Positions 11,721 to 21,425 of a DNA stretch of 64,000 bases are shown here, piece by piece. Each line of letters begins with the position of its first letter. Within the stretch, counting starts at the first letter, position 1. Made by a program: the position numbers and the translations under genes. The DNA comes from Apus apus (lineage: Eukaryota; Chordata; Aves; Apodiformes; Apodidae): the NCBI RefSeq assembly GCF_020740795.1, contig NC_067285.1, forward strand, positions 18,581,241 to 18,645,240, given 5' to 3'. A model generated the notes under the pieces. It did not search any database, was not told the DNA's origin, and worked only from the letters and a program-made list of their open reading frames with translations.

Positions 11721-14700
11721 TCAGGATACTCCTTCAGCAGCAAAATCACCTATATCGGTGAGGGACACGATGTCAGTGTTTGGGATTGGGCTCATGTCCT
11801 TTTGTAAATGAACTTGAGTTCCTACAGCATCTTGACTGTAGGGGTAAGAGGCTGGTTCAATATAGGGTGGGTTGTCCACAGCTTCAGCATATTTGTAGTC
11901 CTGCTGGCCATCTTCAGGTAGTTCAGCTGGTTCTCCTGGTGCAGCTGGCATTAACCAGGTAGGTTCAGAGAGCTGAGGAGGTGACTTCAGCACTGCTAGA
12001 GATGAAGCTGGTAAAGGCAGCACTCTAGGGTAGGAGGCATAGGGAGAATTTATAATTTCTGAAGAGGGGGGCTGGTATAAGTTCCCTTCCAAGGAAGGGA
12101 CTGATACTTGAACATACTTGCCAGTTTCTGGGTCATAAAATGTCTTTAAATTAACTTCAGCTGGTAAATCAACTACATAGTATTGGCCAGAATCAGGGTC
12201 TTGGAGGAGTTTACGCTGGGTTGAAGAGGGTGAAGGGCTTACTGCTGATGCACCACTGGGTCTTCCAGTACTGGTTTCTATGGGAGTGAAAGTTGAGTGA
12301 GGGACAGGATGAAGAGGAGAATATCCCAAGGCTGAAGGAGAGGCTAGTGTCTCTCCAGAATGAGAAGAATTTCTCCCTACAGCATCTGTATGCTCAGTCT
12401 GATGTATTTTCTGCTGTTCTTGCATTTTCTTTCTCCTGCTTGCCAGCTTTTTGGCCCGCCGCAGAGCCTTTTCTGTTTTTGGTGGCACAGCGGGAGGCTT
12501 ACCTGCTGCTCTGTCCCCAAGTCCCCTGGGTTCCATTCTCTCAGCTGCCCCTGCAGAATCAGAAGAAAGATTCCTCTGTGTCAAATCAAGGATCTCTTCT
12601 GCAGACATGTCAGCATGGCTCTTTAGTGCCATATTTAGCAAGACAGGGTTTATAACATCCTCTCTGTCTCTTGCTGGCTTGCCTGATGATACACAGGCAG
12701 CAATAGAGTGTGTCGTGCTGCCTGACCTGGGGCTTGCAACAGCAGAGCATGCAAGACTGTCTAACAAAACTGGTGCACCTTCCATATGTAGGCTGTCCTC
12801 TAAAGCTTCATGGGATACAGGAGAATATGTGTGGTCCTCTGATACGGAGCCAGTCACAGGGGAAATGGTCTCCTTAGTGATTATTTTTTTTGTGCAAGAG
12901 CCACCTCTGCGATTAGATAAATGATGATTCTTAAAGTAATTTGTCTTTCTTTCTGCAGAGCAGCTGGGGTTGCTTTGTGCTTGGTCATTTTCCAGACCTA
13001 AATTTGGCTGTGTTAAGCTGTGTCTTGCCTCCCTAGTCTGGGACTTCTCTTTCCTTCCACAAACACTTTCCTCATTCATTTTCCCAACTTTATTTAACAA
13101 AGCTTGAGTCTCTTCACCCTCTGTCAGCTTCCCTAATGAAAGGTTCTCTCTATCTTCCAGAATACTGGGATCCAGTGTTGCTGAAGTAGATTCAGGCTCA
13201 CTGGCCTCTTTCCCTCTGTCAGTTCCTTCATCCCTCACATTCTGCTGCCCTCTGCCCTTCAGTGCCGACCAGCCTAACGCTTGGGCATGCAACATATTTC
13301 GGTGCTGCTTGCTGCACACTGCTGGGGGCACAAGCCTACTTTCCATTTCCTTATAACTGCTGCTCACTGTATCATCCAGGGAAAAGGACCTGAACAGTGG
13401 CAGCTTGACAGCCCTTATTACCTGAGGTGACCTGACTGTGTTATCTTTAATCATAAACAAACAGGGTTTTGTTGAGCTTGAAGAGGGGGGTGTTTGAGGC
13501 TCCTCAGACCTCGGGATGGTTATGTCCCTTTTACTGCCAGAAGCAGAATCAATGCTGTTGGTGTCTTCCCTTTTCTCTCTCCTTAGTTTCTCTTTCATGA
13601 GGCTTCCCTGTACATTTCCAATAACCCTCCTGTCCTCTGCTGCACCAGTAGTAGAGCTGACACAAGCATAATACTGCAGTTCATCTTCCCCAGACTCTTT
13701 CCCTCTCTCCTTGTGGCTTTTTTTACTGTCTGCACCCATTTCACTCTCAGTCTTCGGACTTTCTTGAAGGCATGCCTTCTGCATCAGGAGAACTGGTGGA
13801 AATGGCTCTTCCTGCAGTGGCTGCTCTACTGTGGAGACAAAAGATTGCTCTGAAGAGCTACTGCTTCTTTTCCTTTGTGCTTCACAGCCAGTTACCAACT
13901 GGATGGTTTGGATATCACTGTATGGCACATCCTCCACTGGTGACAGTTGGTTCGGGAGCATTTTGAAGACAAACTCTTCATTCTGATTAGCAGCCTGGTT
14001 CTCTTTTTCTTCACCCTGCACACTGGGATTTTGAATGGGCTGCCCAGCTGCTGTATCTGCATTGTCTTTACTGAATGGTTTCAGTGCTGGATACTGCAGA
14101 AATTTCCTTAAATCCGGTTCATTTGATTCATGTCTGAACAAGAAGTTTTCATTATGCCCTGTATTTTTAATCAGATCTTTGTGCTTTGAATCATCTTCCT
14201 GCAAGTTGTCTCCAGTTTGGTAAGAGAAAAGGTCTGCTGTTGTCTGGTGTGAACTCAGAGTCAGGTAACTGTCTGTAAACTGTCCAGTTAAATCAGTTTT
14301 ATTGTCCTTTTCATGAACACTGCCAGACAATACAGAGGTTATATCACTCAATTCATCCTTCTCTGCAATATTTTTGCAACTATTTTCTTGTAAAGTCGAG
14401 AGTGAGACATTCATATTTGTACTCTCCTGTGTACTTTGCCTAGCTTTATTTTTCTCCTCCAAGGCCCTTAACAAGGGAGAAGGGGTATAAATGCTTTTAA
14501 CACGTTTACGCACATCCTTCAAGTTGAATAACAGACTCGATGCTCTCAATTTGCAACTATCCCGAGACCTGTAATCATCAAACATGCTCCCCTCATGGTC
14601 TGTTGCTGCCGTACTCTCAATGGGAGGAGTTGCCAGTGGGATCAGCTCACTTTCCAGAAAGTGTGCCTCCTGTTTTGGTGGTATGATGGGTGTTAAGAGT

Positions 14701-16328
14701 TCAGTGATGCTGAAAGAGGGACCGATGGATCTAGAGTTTACCTGTTTAGCCAGAGGAGTCACAACCAGTTCAGCTTCAGCACCAGTTGCCTTTTCAGACA
14801 ATGTCTCATGACTGGCTGTGAACTTCTCATTTGAAGCCTGGCTCTTTTCTGCTGCCATTTTTGTAGCCCTGTGTCTTCTCCAGGGTGGACAAGTATTGCC
14901 CAGTTGGGGACTGAGGGCCTCCTCTTTAGCTAAGGTTGCCTGGGGTCTTGGTGGAGGTGAGCTAGGTGCCTGTGAGATGAGTGAGGGTGAAACCATCCTG
15001 TAGGATACAGTTTGGGGTGAAGCAGAGGTTTGGGACATGGCAAGGGGGGAAAGCCGAGCTGGCACTGGGGGTGGTGGCACAGGAGGGGCTTCAGGAGTAG
15101 AGGGTGTTGGAGGATGGCCCTGCTGGGTGGAGGGTGAAAGAGAAAGTTCCTGCTGGACAGGGGGTGGCCGAGGAGGACCCTGGTGTGCATGGATCCTAGG
15201 GGGGGGTGTGGGAGGAAGAACCTCAGGAAATTCAGTTTCTGAAGAGAGAGAGCCCTGAGGTATGTGTACAGCTGGGAGGTAGATGCTGAAAGTAGCTTCT
15301 GGTGGAGTTGGCTCAGTCTGAAAATCTTTCTCCTGCTTCTTAGCAACAGTGATCTTGAATTTATGTTCTTGTATGTGGGATCCTTTAATAAATGGTCCTT
15401 CTTCTGGGTATGCAAGTCCTTCCTTTCTTGTTTTTACATCAACAAATTTCTCCTTTTCAGTCAGTTTTTTATGAACATTCCATGATTCAAAAGCACTATT
15501 TTCACTATGAAGAAAACTACATTTTTTTGCTGGCTCATTAGGTTTCACACTTCTGGTTTTTAAATCCTTTTTAGATGAACGGGAAAAATTTGACTTGGCT
15601 ACTTTTGACATCTCAGTCAGCACAGGATAATAACCATCAGAGCCACAATAGTTCAGGTCTATGTTATTAGGTCTTTCCAGCGGCTCCTGTTTGCCACTGA
15701 GACAGTGGGCATCTTGACAAGCCTCTGAAAATTCAGAAACTTCCTTATCAACGCTTAAAATGTCTGTGTCATCCCAGCAGGCCATATTGTTTCCATGATT
15801 TAATTTATATTTTTGAAAGCTGTTTGTAATGGGTTGTTTAAGGGCTATCAGGGAACCTTCTGACCCTTGGTCTGCAGTTTTATCGAATGTCTTAATTAAT
15901 GAGGACACTTTTGAAATATGTTTATTGTTCCTTGGACCAGGGACTGATAAATTCAGCTTTTTCCTTTCTGTGGCAAAGGTGTTATTTTTAGCAATCTTTT
16001 TCTCCTCTGGAGCACATTTTGGTAACTGCTGGAATGTTGAAGCCCGTATTGTATGTTCATTGTTTATTGGTGTTTGCTTCTTACAGATGTTGCTTTTTTT
16101 GATGGTATGGTTTAATGGCCCTGGGTGAAATTTAGCAGAGAACTGGAGGGCAAAGTCAGGTGAAATGGCAAGATCTGGTTCATTGTAGGAGTCTTCGAGT
16201 TCTGCCACACACAAGCTTTTGAAAGCCCGGTCTGTGAGACTGCTCACCTCTCTGTCTGTGTCATCCAGAAGACTCCCAATACTTGAGGAGTCACTATGTC
16301 CTTCTGTATATTTCTTATTTCCCTGCAT
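11721..16328 (-). CDS. CEFIP: CEFIP / C10orf71 orthologue, cardiac-enriched FHL2-interacting protein (single coding exon)
   Basis: The 1535-residue reading frame is uninterrupted. It begins MQGNKK, as in human C10orf71, and carries several blocks I recognise from that protein: an N-terminal Ser/Asp-rich block with SLTDRAF (about 14-40), HSENSAFESWN (about 272-283), LLTPIIP (about 540) and SLLFNLKDVRKRVKS (about 597-612). A basic NLS-like cluster, RRAKKLASRRKK, lies at about 1285-1297. A DUF4585-type domain lies at about 1370-1440 (DPDSGQYYVVDLP, then FYDPETGKYVQVSVPS); the family is shared with C4orf54 and PROB1. A long proline-rich tract covers about 357-440. No signal peptide, membrane segment or enzymatic motif is seen, so most of the chain is probably disordered. 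Family knowledge: CEFIP is a striated-muscle Z-disc protein that binds FHL2 and modulates calcineurin-NFAT signalling and hypertrophy; C10orf71 is linked to dilated cardiomyopathy. It is about 100 residues longer than human (about 1435). The start is fixed by an in-frame TGA five codons upstream and an A at -3. Confidence 0.93.
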   Translation of the reverse strand: MQGNKKYTEGHSDSSSIGSLLDDTDREVSSLTDRAFKSLCVAELEDSYNEPDLAISPDFALQFSAKFHPGPLNHTIKKSNICKKQTPINNEHTIRASTFQQLPKCAPEEKKIAKNNTFATERKKLNLSVPGPRNNKHISKVSSLIKTFDKTADQGSEGSLIALKQPITNSFQKYKLNHGNNMACWDDTDILSVDKEVSEFSEACQDAHCLSGKQEPLERPNNIDLNYCGSDGYYPVLTEMSKVAKSNFSRSSKKDLKTRSVKPNEPAKKCSFLHSENSAFESWNVHKKLTEKEKFVDVKTRKEGLAYPEEGPFIKGSHIQEHKFKITVAKKQEKDFQTEPTPPEATFSIYLPAVHIPQGSLSSETEFPEVLPPTPPPRIHAHQGPPRPPPVQQELSLSPSTQQGHPPTPSTPEAPPVPPPPVPARLSPLAMSQTSASPQTVSYRMVSPSLISQAPSSPPPRPQATLAKEEALSPQLGNTCPPWRRHRATKMAAEKSQASNEKFTASHETLSEKATGAEAELVVTPLAKQVNSRSIGPSFSITELLTPIIPPKQEAHFLESELIPLATPPIESTAATDHEGSMFDDYRSRDSCKLRASSLLFNLKDVRKRVKSIYTPSPLLRALEEKNKARQSTQESTNMNVSLSTLQENSCKNIAEKDELSDITSVLSGSVHEKDNKTDLTGQFTDSYLTLSSHQTTADLFSYQTGDNLQEDDSKHKDLIKNTGHNENFLFRHESNEPDLRKFLQYPALKPFSKDNADTAAGQPIQNPSVQGEEKENQAANQNEEFVFKMLPNQLSPVEDVPYSDIQTIQLVTGCEAQRKRSSSSSEQSFVSTVEQPLQEEPFPPVLLMQKACLQESPKTESEMGADSKKSHKERGKESGEDELQYYACVSSTTGAAEDRRVIGNVQGSLMKEKLRREKREDTNSIDSASGSKRDITIPRSEEPQTPPSSSSTKPCLFMIKDNTVRSPQVIRAVKLPLFRSFSLDDTVSSSYKEMESRLVPPAVCSKQHRNMLHAQALGWSALKGRGQQNVRDEGTDRGKEASEPESTSATLDPSILEDRENLSLGKLTEGEETQALLNKVGKMNEESVCGRKEKSQTREARHSLTQPNLGLENDQAQSNPSCSAERKTNYFKNHHLSNRRGGSCTKKIITKETISPVTGSVSEDHTYSPVSHEALEDSLHMEGAPVLLDSLACSAVASPRSGSTTHSIAACVSSGKPARDREDVINPVLLNMALKSHADMSAEEILDLTQRNLSSDSAGAAERMEPRGLGDRAAGKPPAVPPKTEKALRRAKKLASRRKKMQEQQKIHQTEHTDAVGRNSSHSGETLASPSALGYSPLHPVPHSTFTPIETSTGRPSGASAVSPSPSSTQRKLLQDPDSGQYYVVDLPAEVNLKTFYDPETGKYVQVSVPSLEGNLYQPPSSEIINSPYASYPRVLPLPASSLAVLKSPPQLSEPTWLMPAAPGEPAELPEDGQQDYKYAEAVDNPPYIEPASYPYSQDAVGTQVHLQKDMSPIPNTDIVSLTDIGDFAAEGVS

Positions 16329-16502
16329 TGTTCCTGGGAGTCATGAATTAATTATCCAAAGGTTGAATTTTGGGTGTCAAATAGGCAGCTGAATTGTGTT
16401 GGGTGGTTGCAGCTGTTTGCAATTCACAAGCGCAAAGCAGTTCCTCCAAACGATGCTGCACATCCATTCATCTTACAGAACAGCTGAAGGAAACTTTCTT
16501 AT
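16329..16502 (-). other. CEFIP: CEFIP 5' UTR portion of the coding exon, with probable splice acceptor
   Basis: Reading the minus strand, a pyrimidine-rich run ending in TTTGGCTTTACAG is followed by ATAAG at 16502. A second, weaker AG lies a little downstream (TTTCCTTCAG, exon start about 16484). A branch-like CTAATAG sits about 50 nt upstream of the acceptor. The segment between acceptor and ATG contains an in-frame TGA 15 nt before the start codon, so it is untranslated in the CEFIP frame. This agrees with the human gene, where a non-coding exon lies far upstream of the large coding exon. The upstream exon itself was not found. Confidence 0.5.
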
Positions 16503-19500
16503 CTGTAAAGCCAAAAAATATAAATTATCATTTCCCTATATTAACACTATTAGCATTTTCCAGATATATCAGTCACTGATCAATTTGCTCTTACATGTAT
16601 TCTAAGCAAGATGCTAGCAACACAATAAACAATATGAAAAATAATGGTTATTTTTGTCAATTCCAGTAGATCATGATAGAGAGTTTAATTTCTGAAAAAT
16701 GCCATTAAAGAAGTGGTTTCACCTCGGATTATTTGCTTGGGTTCTTAAACAAGGATATAAGAGCCAAATTTCAAGTACTTCCTTTTCTACACCTGCAAAC
16801 CAGAAACACTTCATGTGCTGTGCTTGTGTTTAGCTGAGAAGGTTAGCTGTCTTTGGCCAGGAAGAGTTAGTAATAAAAAGGAAAAAAAAACTTACTTAAT
16901 GAAAGAAAAATTGCTAAAACTTACTTGGCAAGACATAATAATAATTGTGAAATAAATGTTGTGAAAAATAAAGTTGTTATAGAAGACTCTATTCTCATTT
17001 GTTTATTAGCTCATGATTGTGGGAAATGAAGTCTATAGAGATGAATTTGCTTATATGCAGGCTGGAGCTTTGCTGTGCCAATTACCCTGAGCAGAACCCT
17101 TGTTTGAGAAAGCAGAGTGGTGCAACAGATAAAGATGATTTACGGAGCATCAGTATGTTCCAGGCAAACATCGCTGGGGTAAAATCCTTTAGTCACCCAT
17201 ATCCAGATATGGTTGCCTGATGCAAAGTGAAGAGGCTGCTAATATCAGCTTAGCCAGCAGAAGGCAGGAGTGCCTAGGGGACTCCAGCAGACCCACTAAA
17301 GGATCATAGGTAACATTTGGTTTCCATTCCAGAACTGCTGAGAGCAAAAGGTAACCCATTCAACAAAATTATAAAACATCATAGCCTTCCATTAATCCCT
17401 GTTTACAATGCACAGTCAGGGCCCAAAGCACTGTGTTTTTTTTTTTTACTATCTCCACATCAGTCTGAAGACAGGATAGGGGAATCCTTGGATGGAACAG
17501 GTATAAGCAAAATAGACTTTTCAGCTACACTTGAAGTCTATACACTAAACCTCTTAAAAGTTTACTGTGTAATCTCTTTAGATGCTTATTCTTACATTCA
17601 AGGGCTTGAGAAGGGCATTGACTAAATTACAGTGAGATTCAGCTTAAAAGCACATTCAAGAGCTAGTTAAAAGGAAAGTCCTTTTAGATTCCTTGAGGAA
17701 AGTGATCTGTATCTCCGTTTCCAAGTACGATTGCATCATTAACTTGTGGTGAGCTGAAATACTATGGTTCACATCTACAGTAGCTTCCAGCTTCTATACA
17801 GGTGGAAGCTGTCTCCATCACAAGCTTGAATCCACTGTAGAACTGAGCAATGAGATCCAGATCCAGATTTCAGCCCCTCCATCTATTTAAATCCATTATT
17901 CCATTTTGGCTCATCTCAGTGAGACTCTTGGAAAGGGCATGTTTTTTCCTGTGATGACTCAGTGCTGGTTGAAGAAAAGTCAGAGGAACTGGACTTAATC
18001 AGCTGAGTTTTGAGTTTCAGTTGTTTCTTCAAATGAAACAAACTCTTCACCTTCCTTTTCCATTAAAAAACACCCCAGCCAACCTATTTTTTGACTCAAA
18101 GTATCAGAGTGAATCTTAATTCTGTCTTTCCAGTTATACAACTCCAATGACTTATGCAGAACTACACCAGATTTACACCAGATGTAACATGAGCTTAATA
18201 GAGCTTCTCCATTTACCCTGTAAAAAGACTTCTCAAAAGTGAGTTTCACTCCTGCCCCACAATTCTGTATTTCTGTACAGTGCAGCAAGAAAAAAAAGAG
18301 AAGACTAATAAAAGGCCATCCCTTTCTTGGTTTGATTCTTAACTGTTATATGAGTGGGAAGTACAGGTACATACCTGCCATGCAATCTTGCTTCTCATCT
18401 TTAGAACTCCTTGTCATGCTTGTATTTGGCTTCATTTTTGACGATCTTTAGTGAGAAAGTAGAAACAGTCTGGTGATATAGATTTGACAGAAGCAGTGTC
18501 CTGGGATGTTTCCGACCTTCAGCATTTTTTTATCTTAAATGAACTCTGCAATTTGAAAACAAAGACATTTGTTTGCATGATCTGAAGATTGCCTTGTGAG
18601 GAATTAATTAATTTGTTCATTCACATTTTACAACTATTTTGGGAATGATTTACAAGATTTCTTACCATAAGAGACAAGTATCCATCCCAGAGTGATAATA
18701 ACCAAATACCTTGAAGGTAGTGGAGTGCAGTCAGGTTCCTAGCAAACTACCACAACCTCCACCACCCCATGGCAGACCCAGAAAGGACTAACAGCTGAGT
18801 GAGCAATGGTTTCTTGGCAGTCTGCCCATGCTGGATGACATCTCCAGGCTAAAAGCAGGGGTTGTTCCAGACTCCTTCTTCCCTGTTCATTCCTGCTGTG
18901 CCACCCTTTCAGAAGCAGTGCAGAGGAAAATGTGTGCCTTTGGTCCACCTGTATATGACTTCCTACTGCCAGTAAGTATAGACAGATATAAGCCTGGTGG
19001 ACTAGCAACTAATGCAGCTAAGGTTTGAAAATCCATCCTTTTTACTATTTCTCTTTTAAAGGAGAAGAAAGGTAGACAGGTAGGATTGCCAGGGGCTTTA
19101 AACAAAGCAACTTTTTACTTCCATGCATGAACCAGAGTCAGGAGATGCTAAAGGAAAGCTCAGCTATGGTGAATGAGTACTGCTGCTGTCCTTTTGCTGT
19201 GGAGACCTCCGAGGTTTAGGCTAGGTTGTTTAATCTTTGCAAGAACATATCAGTTTCTTACAAGGAGAACTACCAGGGCCTGAGGTAATGCAAATAGCAT
19301 ATAGATGCTACTCCAGATTTTCCTGAAGCAAGGGTCTCCTCTAATGAAACTTTTGTGTCAGTCTGTGGTATTCAAAACCCACTGGTATAAACAGCAAGAG
19401 CTCACAAACTGAAATGCTCTCCTACACCTTACCTGAGGAAGGACAGCTGTGAGTGGTACAAGCCTGTACCAGTCTGAGCTTTCTGTGGTCTGGTTAAGAT

Positions 19501-20293
19501 GTCTGAGTAAAAAAAAAAGTAAGTGCAAAGAAAAAAAACAACTATTATTGGTAAGTCTTGTTGTAGCCAGATGTAAAGGGGCATCCTCATTGCTAAGTTG
19601 TGTACTCAATTACCTCTTTGCTCAGAGATTAAATTAAAATTTTACTGCTTCCGTGGTACTCTTGACTGTGCAAAATCAACAGAGCTGTAGGAGATTGTGA
19701 TTATGTTCTGGCTCACTCATCACTGGGTTGTTGACTAAATTCCAGCAGCACAGTGTTTATCACTATTTATTGGTGGTGGTGGCTGAACTAAGAGGAAGCT
19801 TGGCTTTCAGATCTCATGAACACAGGTCTAAAGAAACATCTTGTCCCTTGTAAACTGAGAACATTTGCTGAAAAGTGAGTAGGGTAACAATGAACATGGA
19901 GAGCATGATGTAATGTCAGAAATTATATTCCTAGATGGAGTCACTGTTACAGAAACAACTCAGCGCCACTGATTAAAAAAGAATAGTGACTGTCACTGTC
20001 TCTGAAACCCATGTGAAGATTCTTGTCTCTCCTGGCCATCATACTAATACTTCAGCAGGGTAACGTTTCAAGCTGGAAACATTGGATCTATAACAAGTGT
20101 TCAAGATGTAGATCGCTTCTGGGATTGGACTGAAACAGCAGAACTGTACTGATCTGGCTATCCCTTGCATAGGTATGATGGCAACTTCTGAACTTAGGGC
20201 AAAGAAGCTGTTCATGGCTGATTTAATAACCTGGTAAAGTCCAATTTCTTTAATTTTTAGACAAATGGCAGCCAGAAAGCAAAGTGCAGTGTT
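16503..20293. other. CEFIP: CEFIP upstream intron or flank, no gene recognised
   Basis: If the acceptor at about 16502 is used, this is the first part of a long intron that leads to a non-coding CEFIP exon further right. I see no coding exon. Open frames are all below about 105 codons and have no family resemblance. Confidence 0.45.
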
Positions 20294-20344
20294 TCATAGA
20301 ATCATAGAACAGTCTGGGTCAGAACGGACCTTAAAGCCATCCAG
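20294..20344 (-). mobile_element. CR1 LINE, 3' terminal piece of the outer (interrupted) copy
   Basis: It starts with TCATAGAATCATAGAA, the reverse complement of the CR1 3' terminal repeat, and runs through a GTCTGGGTCAGAACGGACC-like segment to CATCCAG. That is the normal 3' end of a minus-oriented CR1. The expected continuation (TTCCAACTCC) is missing here and resumes at about 20950, after another CR1 in the opposite direction. This is therefore one half of a split element. Confidence 0.85.
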
Positions 20345-20948
20345 AAGGACTTTGACAGGCTGGAGAGGTGTGCTAGTGCCAACCTCATGAAGTTCAACAA
20401 GGCCAAGTTCAGGGTCCTGCACCTGGGTCAGGGCAACCCCAGGTACAAATACTGTGTACAGTTCTGGTGCTCTCAGAACAAGAAAGATATAGATCTGTTG
20501 GAGAGGATCCAGAGAAGGACCATCAAGATGATGAAAGGGCTGGAGCACCTCTGCTATGAAGACAGGCTGAGAGAGTTGGGGCTGTTCAGCCTGGAGAAGA
20601 GAAGGCTCTGGGGAGACCTTATAGCACCTTCCAGTACTTGAAAGGGGCCCACAGGAAAGCTGGGGAGGGGCTTTTCATCAGAGAAGATAGTGATAGGATG
20701 AGGGGTAACAGTTTTAAACTGAGAGAGGGCAGACTTAGATCAGATATTAGGAAGAAATTCTTCACTATAAGGGTGGTGAGGAACTGGAATGGGGTGCCCA
20801 GGGAGGTTGTTGATGCCCCATCCCTGGAGGTTTTTAAGGCCAGGTTGGATGAGGTTTTGTGCAACCTGATCTAGTGGTAGTGTTCCCTGCTCATGGCAGG
20901 GGGGTTGGAACTTTAAGGTCCTTTCCAACCTTGACGATCTATGATTCT
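20345..20948 (+). mobile_element. CR1 LINE, 5'-truncated inner copy (plus orientation) inserted in the outer CR1
   Basis: This 5'-truncated CR1 ends with TTCCAACCTTGACGATCTA and TGATTCT, the standard CR1 3' end on the plus strand. It covers the C-terminal part of the reverse-transcriptase ORF and the short 3' UTR. It sits between two pieces of an oppositely oriented CR1 whose sequence is continuous when this element is removed, so it inserted later. At most a 2-bp AG is shared at the two junctions; the lack of long target-site duplications is usual for CR1. Confidence 0.85.
20348..20874 (+). pseudogene. CR1 ORF2 (reverse-transcriptase polyprotein) C-terminal remnant, broken
   Basis: The frame reads KDFDRLERC, NLMKFNKAKFRVLHLG, then DLLERIQRRTIKMMKGLEHL and ELGLFSLEKRRLWGDLIA, which are landmarks of the C-terminal end of bird CR1 ORF2. 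It continues in another frame with FFTIRVVRNWNGVPREVV and ends at a TAG at 20872-20874, the normal ORF terminus. Two lesions are visible. An in-frame internal deletion joins the RYKY segment directly to CVQFW near 20451-20460. One missing base near 20626-20630 shifts the frame before the YLKGA motif. Upstream catalytic RT domains and ORF1 are absent through 5' truncation. It is non-functional. Confidence 0.85.
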
Positions 20949-21425
20949 AGTTCCAACTCCCCTGTGTAGACAGGGACACCTTCTCCTAGGTCAGGTTGCT
21001 CAAAGCACCATACTACCTGGCCTTGAATACTTCCAGGGAGGGGGCACCCACAATTCCTCCAGACAACATTTTTCCGTGTTTTACCACCTTCACAGTAAAG
21101 AATTTCTTTCTTACCACTGATCTAAATCTACCCTTTTCAGCTTGAAACAGTTCCCCCTTGTCCTGTCACTACCTGCCCTTGTAAAAGGTCCCTCTCCAGA
21201 TTTCCTGTAGCCCCTTCAGGTACTGGAAGGCTGCTATAAGTTTCAGCTGTTATTTGTTTAGCTTCCTCCAGGCTGAACAACTGTCTCAGCCTGTCTTCAT
21301 AGCAGAGGTGATGAAGCCCTCTGATCGTCTCCATGGCTCTCCTCTAGACTCACTCCAACAGCTCCATGTCCTTCTTATGCTGGGGACTCCAGAATGGGAC
21401 ACAGGACTCCAGGTGGGGTCTCATA
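20949..21425 (-). mobile_element. CR1 LINE, 5'-ward piece of the outer (interrupted) copy
   Basis: This resumes the minus-strand CR1 at TTCCAACTCCCCTGTG and continues through CACCTTC, TCAGGTTGCTCA, CTTGAATACTTCCAGGGA, a region matching the reverse complement of the ORF2 end, and finishes near CCAGGTGGGGTCTCATAG. On the minus strand, landmarks such as HHLCYEDRLRQLFSLEE are readable but interrupted by frameshifts. It is more diverged from consensus than the inner copy, in line with being older. The 5' end is truncated, as is usual for CR1. Confidence 0.85.

Noticed and set aside
12451-12924. 157-codon open frame on the plus strand antisense to CEFIP
   Set aside because: It lies wholly within the CEFIP coding exon and has no domain resemblance. 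Long antisense frames are common opposite Ser/Pro-rich coding sequence.
15037-15258. Gly/Trp-rich plus-strand frame
   Set aside because: It is the complement of the CEFIP proline-rich tract; its composition follows from CCN codons read in reverse.
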